Assembly: GCA_940671915.1 (NCBI GenBank)
Contig: CALNVZ010003435.1
Span: forward strand, 18,457,951 to 18,521,950
Reading direction: 5' to 3'
Length of the DNA stretch: 64,000 nucleotides
Source: Paracentrotus lividus
Taxonomy: Eukaryota > Echinodermata > Echinoidea > Camarodonta > Echinidae
This document shows positions 1-14,000 of this stretch, piece after piece. A program made the position numbers and the translations under genes. Every line of letters begins with the position of its first letter. Within the stretch, counting starts at the first letter, position 1. The notes under the pieces were generated by a model. The model was not told the DNA's origin, ran no database searches, and saw only the letters and a program-made list of their open reading frames with translations.

Positions 1-84
1 CAAGATACGTGATTGCATCGTCGGCAAAGAGTCTTACAGGAGAAGAAAGATTGTCAGGCAGGTCATTGATGTAGTGGATGAAAA
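1..84 (-). pseudogene. LINE reverse-transcriptase fragment (palm motif), cut by window edge
   Basis: Read on the minus strand from 84 to 1, an open frame gives a YINDLP segment followed about 12 residues later by LFADDA. This is the catalytic YxDD-type block (here FADD) of CR1/jockey-like non-LTR reverse transcriptases. The reading runs off the window edge, so the rest of the element lies outside. A stretch of similar lineage (RT C-terminal part) occurs at 23100-23575. Certainly non-functional as seen; the family call rests on the motif only. Confidence 0.7.
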
Positions 85-127
85 GGCACGACTAACGTTA
101 GACTCTAACATTTATAGACTAGAGTAG

Positions 128-557
128 ACTGAGGCTGCTCTGTCTTCATCATAATCCCCTCTGAAGACAGAGATCATGCTGTTCAAAGTGCAGTGTACAC
201 AGCCGAGTGCGATCATATTTGAGTAGAATCTAGTCTACTGTAATCGTGGAAATATTTGCTGTACATTAATTTTCACGGATTTCGCACGAAGATCGGCAGG
301 CGTGAATTTAAAAACGTGCAAATATATGAGCATGCTTTTTTGTGCATGTATTGGGTGCATTCAATCGCGTGCTTACTAAATCTAGCGCGAATTCAAGAAC
401 CTGTGAACATTCTTTGAGGCCGGCTTAGCGCGAATAATTTACAGTAGAGATCTAATCCAAGATAAAACGCACTCGGCTGTCTACTGCAGTTTGAACAGCT
501 CGCGCAATGCATTCTGTCTTCAGAGGGAATTACGATGAAGACAGAGCAGCCTTCGTC
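128..557. repeat. Imperfect inverted repeat (arms about 128-246 and 434-557)
   Basis: The left arm (GGCTGCTCTGTCTTCATC at about 133) reappears reverse-complemented near 535-552. The shared tract continues through the GACAGCCGAGTGCG-like segment and the CTACTGTAA end. A second pair links 567-588 with 818-840 (CGGGTCTTAAGTCTACGCAC against its complement). This looks like a palindromic MITE or nested pair. Nothing else is recognised between 590 and 1827 apart from A-rich tracts. Confidence 0.6.
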
Positions 558-1742
558 TAACGTAACGGGTCTTAAGTCTACGCACTCACTTTGAAGTTTG
601 ATTTGTAACCACTTAAATGTGTTTTCTTCCAAATTTTCACAATACATTATGAAATTGTTACCATAATTCAATAATTTTTACCTTTTTACTTTAGCACCTT
701 GCTTCTACTTTTAGCTGTAAAAAGGAGGAATTTTGAACTTTGAAATTAATATTTTGCTATCACTGCGCCTTATGCATATTTTGGCTCCATTCACTTTAGC
801 GTGTATTGTGCAGTGCGTAGATTTAAGACCCGTATATGTTTAGGATCCCTTACCATACGTGTTAGACCCTTAGCCTAGGTTAGCATGATCATGGTCACTT
901 TGCTTGTAATTGTAAGCTATTATCAGCTCGCGATTAGAATTTATTACTGAACATTTTTCATTGTTTTTTAGATCTACTTGATATCATGGAAAAACTGAAT
1001 TCGGATGTCTAGTCTTGCATGTAGATCTATAAAATCGTCCAGAAAATAAAGATTAAAAAATTTGAAGTCTCAAGAAGAGTACTCACAGTCACTTAGAGAT
1101 CAACATTTTTTCAATTGTCTCGAGAAATAATGGGTGTGCCAGGCAGTGCCATCAACCGATGCAAACTTTGATCTTCTTTTTTTCCTCAAAGTGTTGTTAG
1201 AGACTAGAAAAATGTGTCGCGTAGGTTGTGTTGCGTTCTTATCTTCAACCCTAATCTGCAACCTTATCCTCCCCCATCTCTTCCTCCGAAAGAAAAAAAC
1301 AAACAAAAAAACTGTGATGTTGGTACTAAGACTGAATGATAGGCCCCCTATATCCTATGATTTTTAGAATACACCAAAGACGTAGTATTCACCCTTTTCA
1401 CTTTGGAAACAAATTTTAGGGGAAAAAAAAAAAATTAAAAGAAACCATAACAAATTCAAAAGAGTGAATTTTGCTTAATAACTGTATGCATTTTCCCACA
1501 TATTATGTATTTGTTTTTAATGAGGGTTACAGTTTTCAATGAAATCAATGATATTTGAAAATTTTATTTATTGAATTTAAAAGATTTTATGTATCTAACA
1601 GCAACCATGATAGTAGGATCAAGATTTAATAAATAACCTAGGACCCACACTTCTTTTTTTATGTCATGTCCGAAATTCTGTGAAATTGCCCATAAGCTTT
1701 TACAAATATAGTTCTGTCCTGAAATAAAAAGAGACTCTGTCT

Positions 1743-1790
1743 CAAAAAAAAAAAAAAAAAAAAAAAAAAAACCCAACAAAAAAAAAAAGA
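1743..1790. repeat. Poly-A tract upstream of the first gene A exon
   Basis: A run of about 27 A is followed by a second, broken A-run. It may be the tail of a retroposed element or simple low complexity. No conserved element is recognised in front of it. Confidence 0.6.
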
Positions 1791-1827
1791 ACATCTTGTG
1801 TTTTACTGATCCATCGTCTATTCACAG

Positions 1828-2075
1828 TGACCCCTACTGAGAGAGTGTATGAGAAGGTCGTGGAGCCAAGCCTTGGTAGCTTCCGAGCTATCCCCCATAC
1901 CAGTCACTGCTGTGTACGCTACCAACCATCCCTCATGTCGTCATCCAAGGCCCCCTCCTTCATCAGCAACCATGCAGCTACCCTACCACTAGACACAACA
2001 CTCCCTAAGATTCAACTCAGTGGAAGGATGACCCGCAGTGCAGTAGAGTTTCATCAAGCTCCACGTGCACAAATG
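1828..2075 (+). CDS. Gene A exon 1 (or first detected exon)
   Basis: Open frame of 83 codons with coding-like composition (TPTERVYEKVVEPSLGSFR), preceded by CAG and followed by GTAGGA. It ends in phase 0 and joins in frame to 6520. If an upstream exon ended in A the first codon would be ATG; otherwise the initiator is missing. An internal ATG (1936) could also serve. Confidence 0.6.
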
Positions 2076-5000
2076 GTAGGATATATTCTTTTGTTTAAAG
2101 GTGTTTGAGATAGTTAATTAATTATGGTGATTAAATACAATGTATATGCAATACAATACATTAACTATCTCTGAGAAACTATCATTTTTGGTGGGTATAA
2201 GGATATAACCTCAAGACATTATAGATAATAAGTAAGTTTCCATATTTCCTTGAATAATATAGAGCCTCAGATCATTATGTACAAATCAAATCAATTTATT
2301 GAAGCAAAATCTGCATTTTCGGATCATCATCAATACAAGGAAAAATGCAGTTCAGAAAAAAACCCAACAAAAATCACAACAAGTGATTCATCAAATTAAT
2401 AAAATATACATCATGCAATATGGAACCTTTTAGGCTCTATTATTAGCAAAATATGTATGGATATATATATAATTATGTACATGTGTATGGCTACTACATT
2501 TGTGTTACTTGAAGACAATTATCCCCCCCCCCCAAAAAAAAACTACCCCCTAACCAAACACATTACCCGGTTTCTTGGGGTACGCAGTTGTGCTAGGGGT
2601 TTGATTGTCCAGGGGGTAGGTATCCCTAAACCATGGCGTCACATATAGCACTAACCTATAAGTTACTTTGTGTTTCCTTTTATTTTTGTTGTTGTTGCTT
2701 GTTTAATCTTGTTCAAGAAGGCTTTCAAAATCACAATAACTTGAAAGAGAATAATCTGCTTGTTTTCCAACTTAACTACAATGTCTCAGTTAAAAATTAA
2801 AAAAAAGGGATTGGTCTATATTTTCTCTTTCTATTTGTTCTAGCTGCATCTTGTCATGAACAACAGTTTCTCAAATTGATTTGTGTTATTGTCTGACCAG
2901 TCTGATACATGTAATAATAGATTTCTGTCTGTATGCTAACAAGAAATTTCAATGCCTGGTAAATACCGAGCCAGACGGCATTGTGTCTTCTTGTTGAAAC
3001 TTTGAAAAGATGATGTTTTCGCAGGATAAACACTTTGGTGAGGCTTTAATTGTTACACAAGGCTGCATACATCTAACATTTGAAGGTATTCATTTGAACC
3101 AGAAGAAAAATTATCCACCATATTAAATGCAGTTACATGTAACATGTCAAATTGAATGAAAGCTGGGGACAGTCTGGTTAAGCTGAAAAGAAATTGTTAA
3201 AAAAAGTAAAAAATTGAAAATTATGATTATCACTTCATCTCTTTTTAATTTTACAAAACTAAAGTAGGGTTGCTTGCCATATCTTGAAAATAAATTTTAT
3301 GTTCACAATATTAAAAAGGATAAAGACTAGCGTCTATGTACATTGTATGTTGTCAATAAAAAAAGAATAATTAGTGAAACACAAATTAGATTTAAGTTTA
3401 ATTTCTTTCATTTTGAAAATTCAAGTTTACAATCCTGTTTTCCCTCCTATATATTTTTATTTTTTTTTTATTTTTCTTTAGTAATTTGTAAATTTGAATT
3501 ACGCCCTCTTCAGTAACACCTTTTGAGTGTTGTTTTTCTACATCTTGAAGGAAGAGGTTATCATAAATATACGATTCATATTCATAAACAAGTTCAGCAT
3601 ACTTTGATGTTGTGATATGACTATCTTGTGGATAATTCATGTATATTGACTTCTGTATGGAGACTTTAGACCTTGTATTGAGTGTTAAGTGTTTTTAAAT
3701 ATTTACATTATAAACAGAAGAATCTTGAGACAGGAAAAATGTCACCCTCCCTGATATGATTCATTGCTGTAAAGTTTTAGTGTATTTTTATAAGAAGTCT
3801 TATTTGTTTTTTGACACATCCCCCGAGATTGGAACTGTAATGAGTTAGTTACACTTTCTTGACAACCATTACCCAATGAAAGTTTGGCCTTTGAGGTAAA
3901 GGAATTCTGTTAGCCCCATTGTTAGGCCAGACTCAGGTACATCTGGATAAGATGTAAAGTTCTTTTTGCTCATAATGTGTTTGTTGACACATATCATTTG
4001 GGACTTTGATATGTTTACCCCTTTTACACTGCTTTAACAGCCAATACACAACCAACCAGATCCCACTGAGGGACATGTGTTATTTCATTTGGTGTATTGT
4101 CAGTCTAGTGCTTTATAATTCCAGGGTGACTGTAACTCATTTCAATAAGATGTATTAAGTCTAAAGAGAGTAGAAGAAGAGATCACTTGTTTGCATAGAG
4201 TGTTTTCAATGGAGCGAGACTGGGGTTACTATGGTTGGGCTTCTAAATGATGTAAGCCATCTATTGTGTCAGTGCTTGCTTTTCTTTTGACACTTCGGCT
4301 GACTGCCTGGCAGGACTCTGCAGACAATTGGTTTTAGCAGTGTAGTGTTGGGAAAATAGAGAGTCGGACCTGCTCTTCTTATATACTTGTGATGTGGAGA
4401 TACATGTTGTAATCCAAAGTGTGAAGGAAACCTGGATTTGTGTTTGAGGGATTATATTGTCACAAAGATCCAGAGCGTCTTTGTAATATTTTGTGTTTAA
4501 TACTGACAAACAGATAATTATTTGAGAGACTTTCATGAGATTGCTTCAAGGATTGGAAAAACTTTTGCAAGATGGGCAAATATTTTATCACTTCCAAAGG
4601 TTTCATATTTCTTTAGATTTTTTGTTGATGTTATGAAATGAAAGAACTCCTCCAGGATTTACAAATGGATATTTTGAAATGAGTAGCAGTGGTTATTTAC
4701 AGTGTCTTTATCGTGGTGATAGAGAAAAAAAGAGTGCCTTTCAGCAATGCATAGAAGACTGAAAACTTGTCATGGTTGATGACACAAACAATAGCTTCAT
4801 CCAAACTTCCTCACTAATGGCATTATTCAACAAAAGTATGATAAAGACGGCTGTTGTTTACAAAATAGTTTCTACAAGTAAGCAAGTGGAAGAGTCTTTC
4901 ATAACTATTGAAACTCCATTTAGCAATATCACTGACTGAAGTATGTCTGAAAAGACAGAAAAAGAAGCCCTCTGTTCGCTCCCTGTGGTAGCACAGAGAA

Positions 5001-8000
5001 GAAGAGCCAAGTCTGCTGATGTACATTGTTCTCAACCCAGGGCCCGATCTGCTTTAAGCACCCGTAGTGCAATTGAGACACTACCAACATCTCATAATGC
5101 TACCTCGAGGGCAGCGTACCAACGCAGGTTGAATATTTTAATGGTAATAATCTAACAAGTTCTCTGTCCACAGATTTGTTGCTTTTAAAGAAGGAAAATA
5201 ATTAAAGTCTTAGCAAGTATTGGAGGAGAAATTGGATTACCACTTCTAATGCAAGTAATGGAGTAAGAAACAATTGTCTTTTCTTGAGTGAGAATTACAT
5301 GTACAGTGTACACAATCCATGTATTATCAGCTTCTAAATTATGAGTTGAATGATAACTCAGAAATTGCCCAAATTTCTTCAATCTACAAACATGTGCAAA
5401 TACATTTGTATGTATTTCCTGATTTATTTTTTAAAATAATTATTTCTCTTCCAGTTTTTATCAGGATCAACCTACATTATTTCAGGGGTGGGGTTTTTCT
5501 TTAAATTATGATAAATATGTAGCTCCCTTTTCGGTTTGCAAATAACTAGTCAAAGCATTGATTTGGTTGAAATTCTGTATTTATTGTGCACACTCTCCAT
5601 TCCTTTGCGAGTCTTCTAGCATCCATCTTGTTTTGTAAACCATCAAGTACTAGTACATTACCCATTTTATTCTGTGGGTAGAAGTTTGTATAGAGAAACT
5701 TGTTTACTATTTCTTGTTAAACTTGTCAGACATCCGTAAGATTAAGATAATCTGAGAGGACTTTGTTCTGTAAATTATCGTCTAGAGTATGACACCTCTA
5801 AACCTAAGTTTGTTCTGTAAAAAGAAACATTGTACATGTAGATTAAAAAGAAAATTGTTCACTCTGTCTTGTTGTCAGACATCCGTATGATATTAAGATA
5901 ACCTGAGAACATACTTTAAAATTTAAATGTGTTATCAAACATTTTGTTGGGGTATACTTTGATCTTTGATCTTTTTTTTTATTCATCTTCCAGTTGAAGC
6001 TCCATTTTAATGTGTTGCTTTGATACGAGGAGCTACAATATTTGTTTTAATCCACATCTTATTTAATGTTCAGTGCATATTAAAAAAAAAAAAATGATTG
6101 CTCAAATAATTGATTAAATCATTGAAGGAATCATAGGAAGTCGATAATGTAATCATTGATCTGTACAAAGCAACAATCAATCCGATTTGGTGTACCTGAT
6201 TCAACAAAACTTCAATACCCTTTGAATTTGATGCAAGTTTTTTTTTTTTTTTTTTTTAACCCCCGACAAAAACGTTCCATGTTTGCTCAAGCATGAACAA
6301 AACTGTATTTTTTTTAAAATGGCTTTTCAAAGATGAAACTTCATAGCACCTATAATATCAGAATATAGACATCATAACTTGAAACAAAATTGTGACAGAC
6401 TTTTCAAAACTGTCCTTTTTTTTTTTAATACGCACTGTATATATATAGTCTTTTATGATACAAGAAATTCGGGAACCTCTATCTGTGATAACATTTCAAT
6501 TGTTTCTTTTTATTTTCAGTATCAAGCTACGAAACCAGATGTGTCCAACCTCCATCGATCAGCAACTCCAAACTCCTTCAAGTAAGTTGATGATGGAATA
6601 GTCATTAATTAAGCAAACCTCAATAACAGCAAGTTGATCTGTGATAATATTCCACATTTTGTGGTTTGACTCAAAGTTTTGAAAATATATCAGATATATA
6701 TATGAGGGGAAGAAAGAGCAAAGATTTCTGCATACATCTGAGTAGTTTTTCGACTTTGCATTTGGCTTTAGGAATTAAAAGAAGGGAATAAGCATTCTTA
6801 AATTGGTAACGCTTTGAAATGATCAATATCAGTGTTTTCCATAAAAATGGCAATCATGATAGTTTCCATAATAGCCAATATCTTAATTTAGGCAAATTAC
6901 TTTTAGTTTGAAGTGTGTGGGGAAAAAAAGTATTGCTAATTGAAATCTCTGTCATCTTTAATGAAACATTTGCAGATCTAACACTATTCAAATTTCTTAT
7001 AAATTTTAGCTGTTCATCATCGGTTCCGTGGACATTCTAGTAAGTCCAGATGTCTGTATGCTGACATTTGTTTTCTGAGCACGATGATTACATGTATTTC
7101 CCAGAGGTATCGGAAGGCTGTGAGGAGACAAAGGATTGGAGGGGAAAGCCATTGTTAACATTGAGCTTGCCCCTCCAATCCTTTGTCTCTACAAAGGATC
7201 TTCCGATGCGTCTGGTATTTCCTTCAATTTTATGAAATTTGTTGAAACACCTTTTGAAACAACATCTATGATATCACATTTGCTGTTGATACATTTCAAT
7301 GAGCTTGATTATCATAATGATTGTGCACACCTCCTTTTTAAAATATTTTTTTTTTGCAATGACTCAGGTACCTTCTTTTCTCACCCTTTGCAATTACACA
7401 ATTAGCATGCGTGAATGCACTGTACAGCTTGTTTGTTTTGTCTTTGTATTGTTGTTGTAGAAATTAAGTATTGATGTTGATGATGCCTCCCATACCCTCA
7501 GATATTTATAAAAATTTAGTTATATATTTCGTTTTTAAATTTATTCATGTTGGCCCTGTCAGTAATAACATTCGGTTTTCCATGGGGTCCTATATAAACA
7601 GCTCTAGACACCCCCTGGATAACTATCCTCTAACCAAGGGGATAGTTTTGTTTGGGGGGGGGGGGGGGGGGGAGGGGCAACTGTCAGAGGAGTGAGTTCC
7701 CTTTTATTAATTGCACTATAAAGGTAGTTGTGCTTTGGCGTAGGTATCATGAGGGGTAGTCATCTGGATATGATTGAATAAATATTTTGTAATGTGATTT
7801 TGCTATAAAAAACTATACTTTATTTTTTATTTATTTCTTTTTATAGTTCCACCACCAGAGTGAAGCAGGTGCCCCTTCCACAGGTGAAGAATAATGAACT
7901 CAGGCGTTCAAACTCACCAAGAGGAGTGAAGAATGTCTCCCTCAGTGGCGATCGTTATTTGGGAACCTACAAGACGGGACAGAAGCAAAAAGCAGGGTGA

Positions 8001-11000
8001 GTACCCAGGGGGTTTTTTTACGCCAATTTTAACAGTATCTCTGGTCAGACTAACTTTGTTGATAAGATTTAAGGCTTAAATTAACCAGATATTATAAGAT
8101 AAACATTCTTTTGATGGCCAGAGTTATTTTTTTTTTCCTCTAGAGATTTGTTTTCAAAAATCACACAGCATGGAGGGAAAATGGTCCAAAATTTTTTAAT
8201 TATACAACCAAACAGGCATTATCTTTTATCTTAAATCATAATTCATCTTTGATTCAGTTTGGGATGGAGAAGTTAGTAATTGGTTTCTCTTGTGTCATGA
8301 TCATATCAGGCTTTCTGAGCTAAACCATTTTGACTTTTTTTTAATTATTATTATTTGTGTCAACTTCATCGTCCCCTGTCATGTGGGGTCTTGTCTTTTG
8401 TTTGTCTAATGAGCTGTTAGTCGAACAGTTATTTGGACCCCCTTTGTCAGCTGTGTTCTCCTCAGCTCCATTATTATTATCTAATCTTTTATTCATATGA
8501 TCGAAAACCTGCCTTATTGTTGATGCGCTCATTGTCTTAATTCAAACTCTGTGCTCTTAGAGTTAAGCCAACATGTCATACTTCTCATTCTTAACACCAG
8601 TTTGTGAGAAGTTCATCTTCTGCTACATGTATGCTATAGTACAGTTCCTCATAGTGATTGGTATCACATGTTTCTCAATAGGTAACATATTTGGATGGTT
8701 CCGTCAGTGTACTCATCAAAGATGACGGAGCTATCTAATACATGTATAGACAGTTTTTAAACTGCTGTCCTTTTTTTTTTTTACAACAATCTAAATTCTT
8801 CAACTTTTGTTTTTTTGTTTCCCAAATCTACAGCCCTCTACATAAGTCATATCCGCAGCATGAAGCGCCCTCTTTGCCCAAGAAAGAACAGGTTCAGAGG
8901 TATGAAGAGGAACAGAGTCACCTTCACGTCACACGTACCATGAAGCGAACCTCTGAGGTAACTTATCAGACTACAATCATTTTAAAGCGAGAGCAAACTG
9001 ACCATACACTCGTAGACTGTTTGTTATAAATAGCCAGTCTTAGAATATACCTTTGAGATAACCTTAACAATACAGTGTGTAAATTAACTTGCAATTTGAT
9101 TTGTATTGGGAAACGAAAATGTTTTGAAATGAAAAGTATTTGTTTTGCTACTTGGTAACATGATTATCGCAATGTAAATTTGAGTTGTCAACAAGTTAGT
9201 TATCATTCAAATAGGCCTGTATTGTGAGACTATATTGCTCAGGATGTTGCATTATGGGATCTGACCAATTATGTGATGCGTAGAATACCACATGCAACTA
9301 CAAATTTAACTGCAACTTTAAACCTGGTGTATAGTTTTGGTAACAAAAAAGGAACTGGCACAAAACCGATCAAATATAGTCTCATGTTGTCCACATTGCA
9401 CTAAAAGATATGTGTGAGAGATCTTGTGACATTGCTTTCATTATTTCCGATGTATTTCATTGAAAATTTTTTAATGAAGGGTAATGTAACTGCCGTTTAG
9501 ACCTCTGATGAGAGTTTCGCACGCCGGAGGTTATGGCGTGAATAATGCGAACGATCTGTGTGTAACACGCACACAAGAGAATCCCCATTGGTTTTCCACG
9601 TAAGCGCTAACATGAGTCGGATCCCCGACTTAGCTTTTTTATACTTATATTATGAAATAAAGACACTAAGACGAGATTTCAAGTCCTATAATTTGCTTTA
9701 TTATTGATATTGGATTCAATCTTTCATAATTTATGTAAATGCGAATCAAAATTATTTTTTCTTACTCCCGAAACTATACACCAGCTTTAAGCTTACTTTA
9801 CTCTTTGTGTAACATCATCCTGGACATTGACTAAATCCACATACAACTTTGAACACTGAGGATATTTCGGACCGACAGAGCATCAATATGTACTTGATCA
9901 CACATTTGTCAAGAGATGTCTTGTAGAGACTGGAAAGTGAGGACAGCTTCAGTTTGTAAGAAATATAAGAAAAGGATGTACATACTCTTAGAGTAGAATA
10001 CTACTAACAGCAAAAATTAAAGAGAAGAGAAAGATGGATGCAGGGTATTAAATACATGGATGCATTCATAGGACTGACTAGTAACAGAAGTAGAGACTCT
10101 CAAGATTATTGCTCACTGCGACTACCGGGTACTCAAATCGTCAGCCTCATGCCAAAAGGGCCTTGCCGTTTTTAGTATGTGTAAAATGAGAATGGCCTTT
10201 AAAAATGTTAAGGCCCTTTTGGCATGAGGCAGACGAAATTTGAGTTTAAGAATTATTCTTGTTTTTCTTTCTCCATTCCTAGATCTTGTCTCATAGAGTA
10301 GATAGAATGTACTATCTCTGCGGATCAGGGGTTTCTACACAGGGACGATATGAAGTGAGCGATTCAGAGTTACAACGACTCCGAGAGTTCTCTAGGGTTA
10401 GAAACAACAGCAGAGCTAACAGGTATTGTAAACATCTTTTTAAAAAACTCATTTTTTAGAGTTCTATCCTAGGTTAGTTGTTTAACATTTTTACAGTACT
10501 GGAGACCCTATCCAAACAAAAACTACTGGGCTATTCCACTATAATGTCAGTCACCAGTTTTCATTTTGGACAGGGTCTTGATTTTCCTTAAAATTCTGAT
10601 TTTCTTTTTTTTTTAGCAGACATTCATGGAAAAAGTCAGAGAATGAATGAAGCATAATATCTAGAATTCTTGGTATAGAGTAGTTATCCTTGCTTTGGAC
10701 AAGGTCTAAAATTTTGTAAATTCTCATTAACCCTTTGAGCGCGGGCCTGTGAAACGCGATTGTTACCCCTGCGGCGTAGCGATTTCTTGTACACTTACAA
10801 TGTTATAGAAATTTGTCATGTTTTGTGCTTTCATTACTCCTTGCATTTAACTCGGTCATTTTCATGATTTGTAGTAAATGTAAACATGACAGGGCAAACA
10901 TTTTTCTATCTAACAATGTAAGGCATAGTCATCAAAACCAAATATAAGACGCGTTATTTGGTAAAGAAAAACAGGAATTTTGGCAGAAGTTCCGCTTTCT

Positions 11001-14000
11001 TCCTTTCCAGTAGATTCACAATGCAAAATGCGTAACACATGTGCAGCACGCGCGGTTCGATCGATAAGCCAACTGAATAGCACTTGAAAAGAGGTCCTGT
11101 TTCTTTCAACTTAGTTCTATAAAACATGGATTAAAGATCATAGCGGCCGGCTTCGCACCTCTGGACAATGGCACCTTTGACTAAGCCCCATTCATTAAAA
11201 GAGCAGGTGTAAGTTTTGAAATAAAAATGAGACTTTTAACTTATAATACCTACTGCATTTGACATACTTTACATTTCATTACATCATTAATAATACAACA
11301 AAATAGTTGAAGCAAAATGTCAGATAATCAACCCTCTCTTTATCTTGATAAGTATATAAAACCTAGCGAGAATCGGAAAATGACAGGCTTAATCTCCATA
11401 CAACTAATGTTGTATATATATCTATAATAATGAACATTGTTTTAACCCCTTAACCTTTTTTTTTCTCTCCCTTCTTCTCATTCTCAATCTTTATCTCTCG
11501 CATTTCTCCTCTCGAGCTAGCTTTATTTGATTATTTCTTCCCTCCGGACGCGTACGCGTACGCCAAAAGTTAAGATCGGGAATTCGTTTCTTATGTAAAA
11601 AATTATGGTAATGTTGAAATGAAGTGAATTGTTCTCGATTTTTTTCCACGTAACTTGGTTATTTCTTTAATGGATGTTCAAAATGAATATTATCTTTGTC
11701 CTATTCCTCAAGAATTTAGCCCCAAAGAGCTGTTGAAAAGCTGAATAAGTTTGTCAATATATTAGGGAATTATCTCGGCTTCTGTAGAAGCCCGTCGTCG
11801 CAGACTGAACACCTCGCTCGGCTTCTGTAGAAGCCCGTCGCAGCCAAAGGGTTAAACTGGAGGGTATTTTTCATAATGCTGAAGTCAAAGGAGCATGACC
11901 AAATCCAGCAGATGATGCACTGAATAGTACCCTGGGTACCAAATGAAAATCCTACATATTGTTGAATTATTATTATTTTTAGGCTGTACCTTGGCTACCC
12001 AAAAAGTTGAACATATTTTCTGTGTGCTTTAGTAACGTTCCAATTACTATTCTCGTGCTCCATATGTTCGTAAATACACAATTTCAGTGCATAATACTAG
12101 TACAAGCAGTATCCATAATTGATCTGCTGTATGGTTGCACTTAGGGTAAACACAAAGATGCAGTTCACAATGGGTTACCCTAGTGTCCAACGGTATCCCG
12201 GCGTACTGCATGTTGCATCATATTTCTGTAACCTGTCCATTTAATCTTGGTTTGGGTAAGATATAACATCTTGTCATTTTTCACGAAACTTGTCATTATT
12301 TTTCAGTGGGCGCTCAAGTGGAAGAAGTCAAAGGAGCATTACTGAGTCTAGTATATTAACAGAAACAAGAGTAAGTTTCCTTCCTATTTCAGAATGTTGG
12401 ATATTGTTTCTCAAGCAATGTTTTTATTTGAAGTATTCAAGAGTTTCAAACTCAAAAGATACAGGACTCACAAAATGAAGAAAAATTTTAGCATCTTGAC
12501 TTTTATATAAATTTGCCCTTTGTAAAGTTATGTTTTATCCCTCTTCATTAACCCTAATCAGACTGATCCGCTCCACAATATTTTGTCTTGCGGTGCAATC
12601 TATCATGAGTTAATAATTTAGAGTGGTATTCATCTTTTTATACCAAATTTATTAAGTTTTGACACCATCGGGTATTGCACAGCTTCAAAAGTAATATAGA
12701 GAATACAGAGAAAAAAGTATGTGAAAACTACGATTATGGAAATGCTAATAACTCATATTGTAGGCTTGTTCATTTATAGTGAATAAGCCTACAAAGTTTC
12801 ATTTTATAACTGAGGTCTCAGGAAGACGAAATCTGCCCCTCCCCTAAGATAAATACAGCATAGGCAAAAAAGCCCAACCTTATCAGAGTCAACTAAACGT
12901 TTTTGGTCAACAATCAAAAGGTATCATACATTTGTATGGAAAGGCTGATAACATTAAAGTCCTCATCGTTACTTCAAAAGTAACATAATATAGAGAAAAA
13001 AGTATGTGAAAACTACGATTATGGAAAGGCTGATAACTCATATTGTAGGCTTGTTCATTAAAGTGAATAAGTCTACAAAGTTACTACTTTACAAATGCCA
13101 ATAATGCTACATGTAATACTTCTACTTATATCTGACATTATAAAAGATCACCCATGGGATCACTTTAAGGCACTCCTATCCCTACTACTATTGGTACTAC
13201 TATGAAATATAATATAATAATAAAATGGTAATTAATAATTATTATCGATCTGCCAGTACAAGAGATCGTCCCTTGGATCACCCCTGGGGTCCCCTCGAAG
13301 CACCCCTATCCCGAGGGATCGAACCGTGGATCTGAGCATTGAAGGGAGCAGTGTCACTCAGGTCGGTGATGAGGTCAAAGGTCATGCTGGGTCAAACCAG
13401 AATAAGATGGAAGATGGCAGAGCAGGTCAGATGTCTTCACGAAGTAAAGGTGACTCATTGTAACCCATTCATGGGGATTATATTTTATTTGATTGAACCA
13501 GTTAAGGAAGAATTTCAGATGAAGATTTATAATGTCACAATACTCCATGTACAATGTAAAAAGAAAATATTGCCTTTCCGTTTTCTATACTGAACATATA
13601 AGATTTGGAAGTTCAGGTTCAGTAAATGGTTCTTTTATTAGTATGCTTTCTTTTATTGTTCTTGAAGCTGATTGTATGTTTGTGGATGAGCAATTGATCT
13701 GTATATAAGGCTGGTCTTGAAGTGAAAAATAGAAAAAAAAACATTTGGAATGTTTTTTACTATAGCAATGCATCTCGAAAACTCACAACTCTAAATTTTT
13801 GCATACATTCAGGCATACATTACATCTATGAATTACATGATCATTAAAACTTTGATGTGTGCTAAGTGATTTTTATTTTTTCATATCTTCTAGATGCAAC
13901 CAACATAGACGGAGTTGAGGAGAACACAGCTGATAAAGGGGGTCCAAATACTTGTAACTGTTCAACTGACAGCTCATCAGACAAACAAAAGACAAGACCC

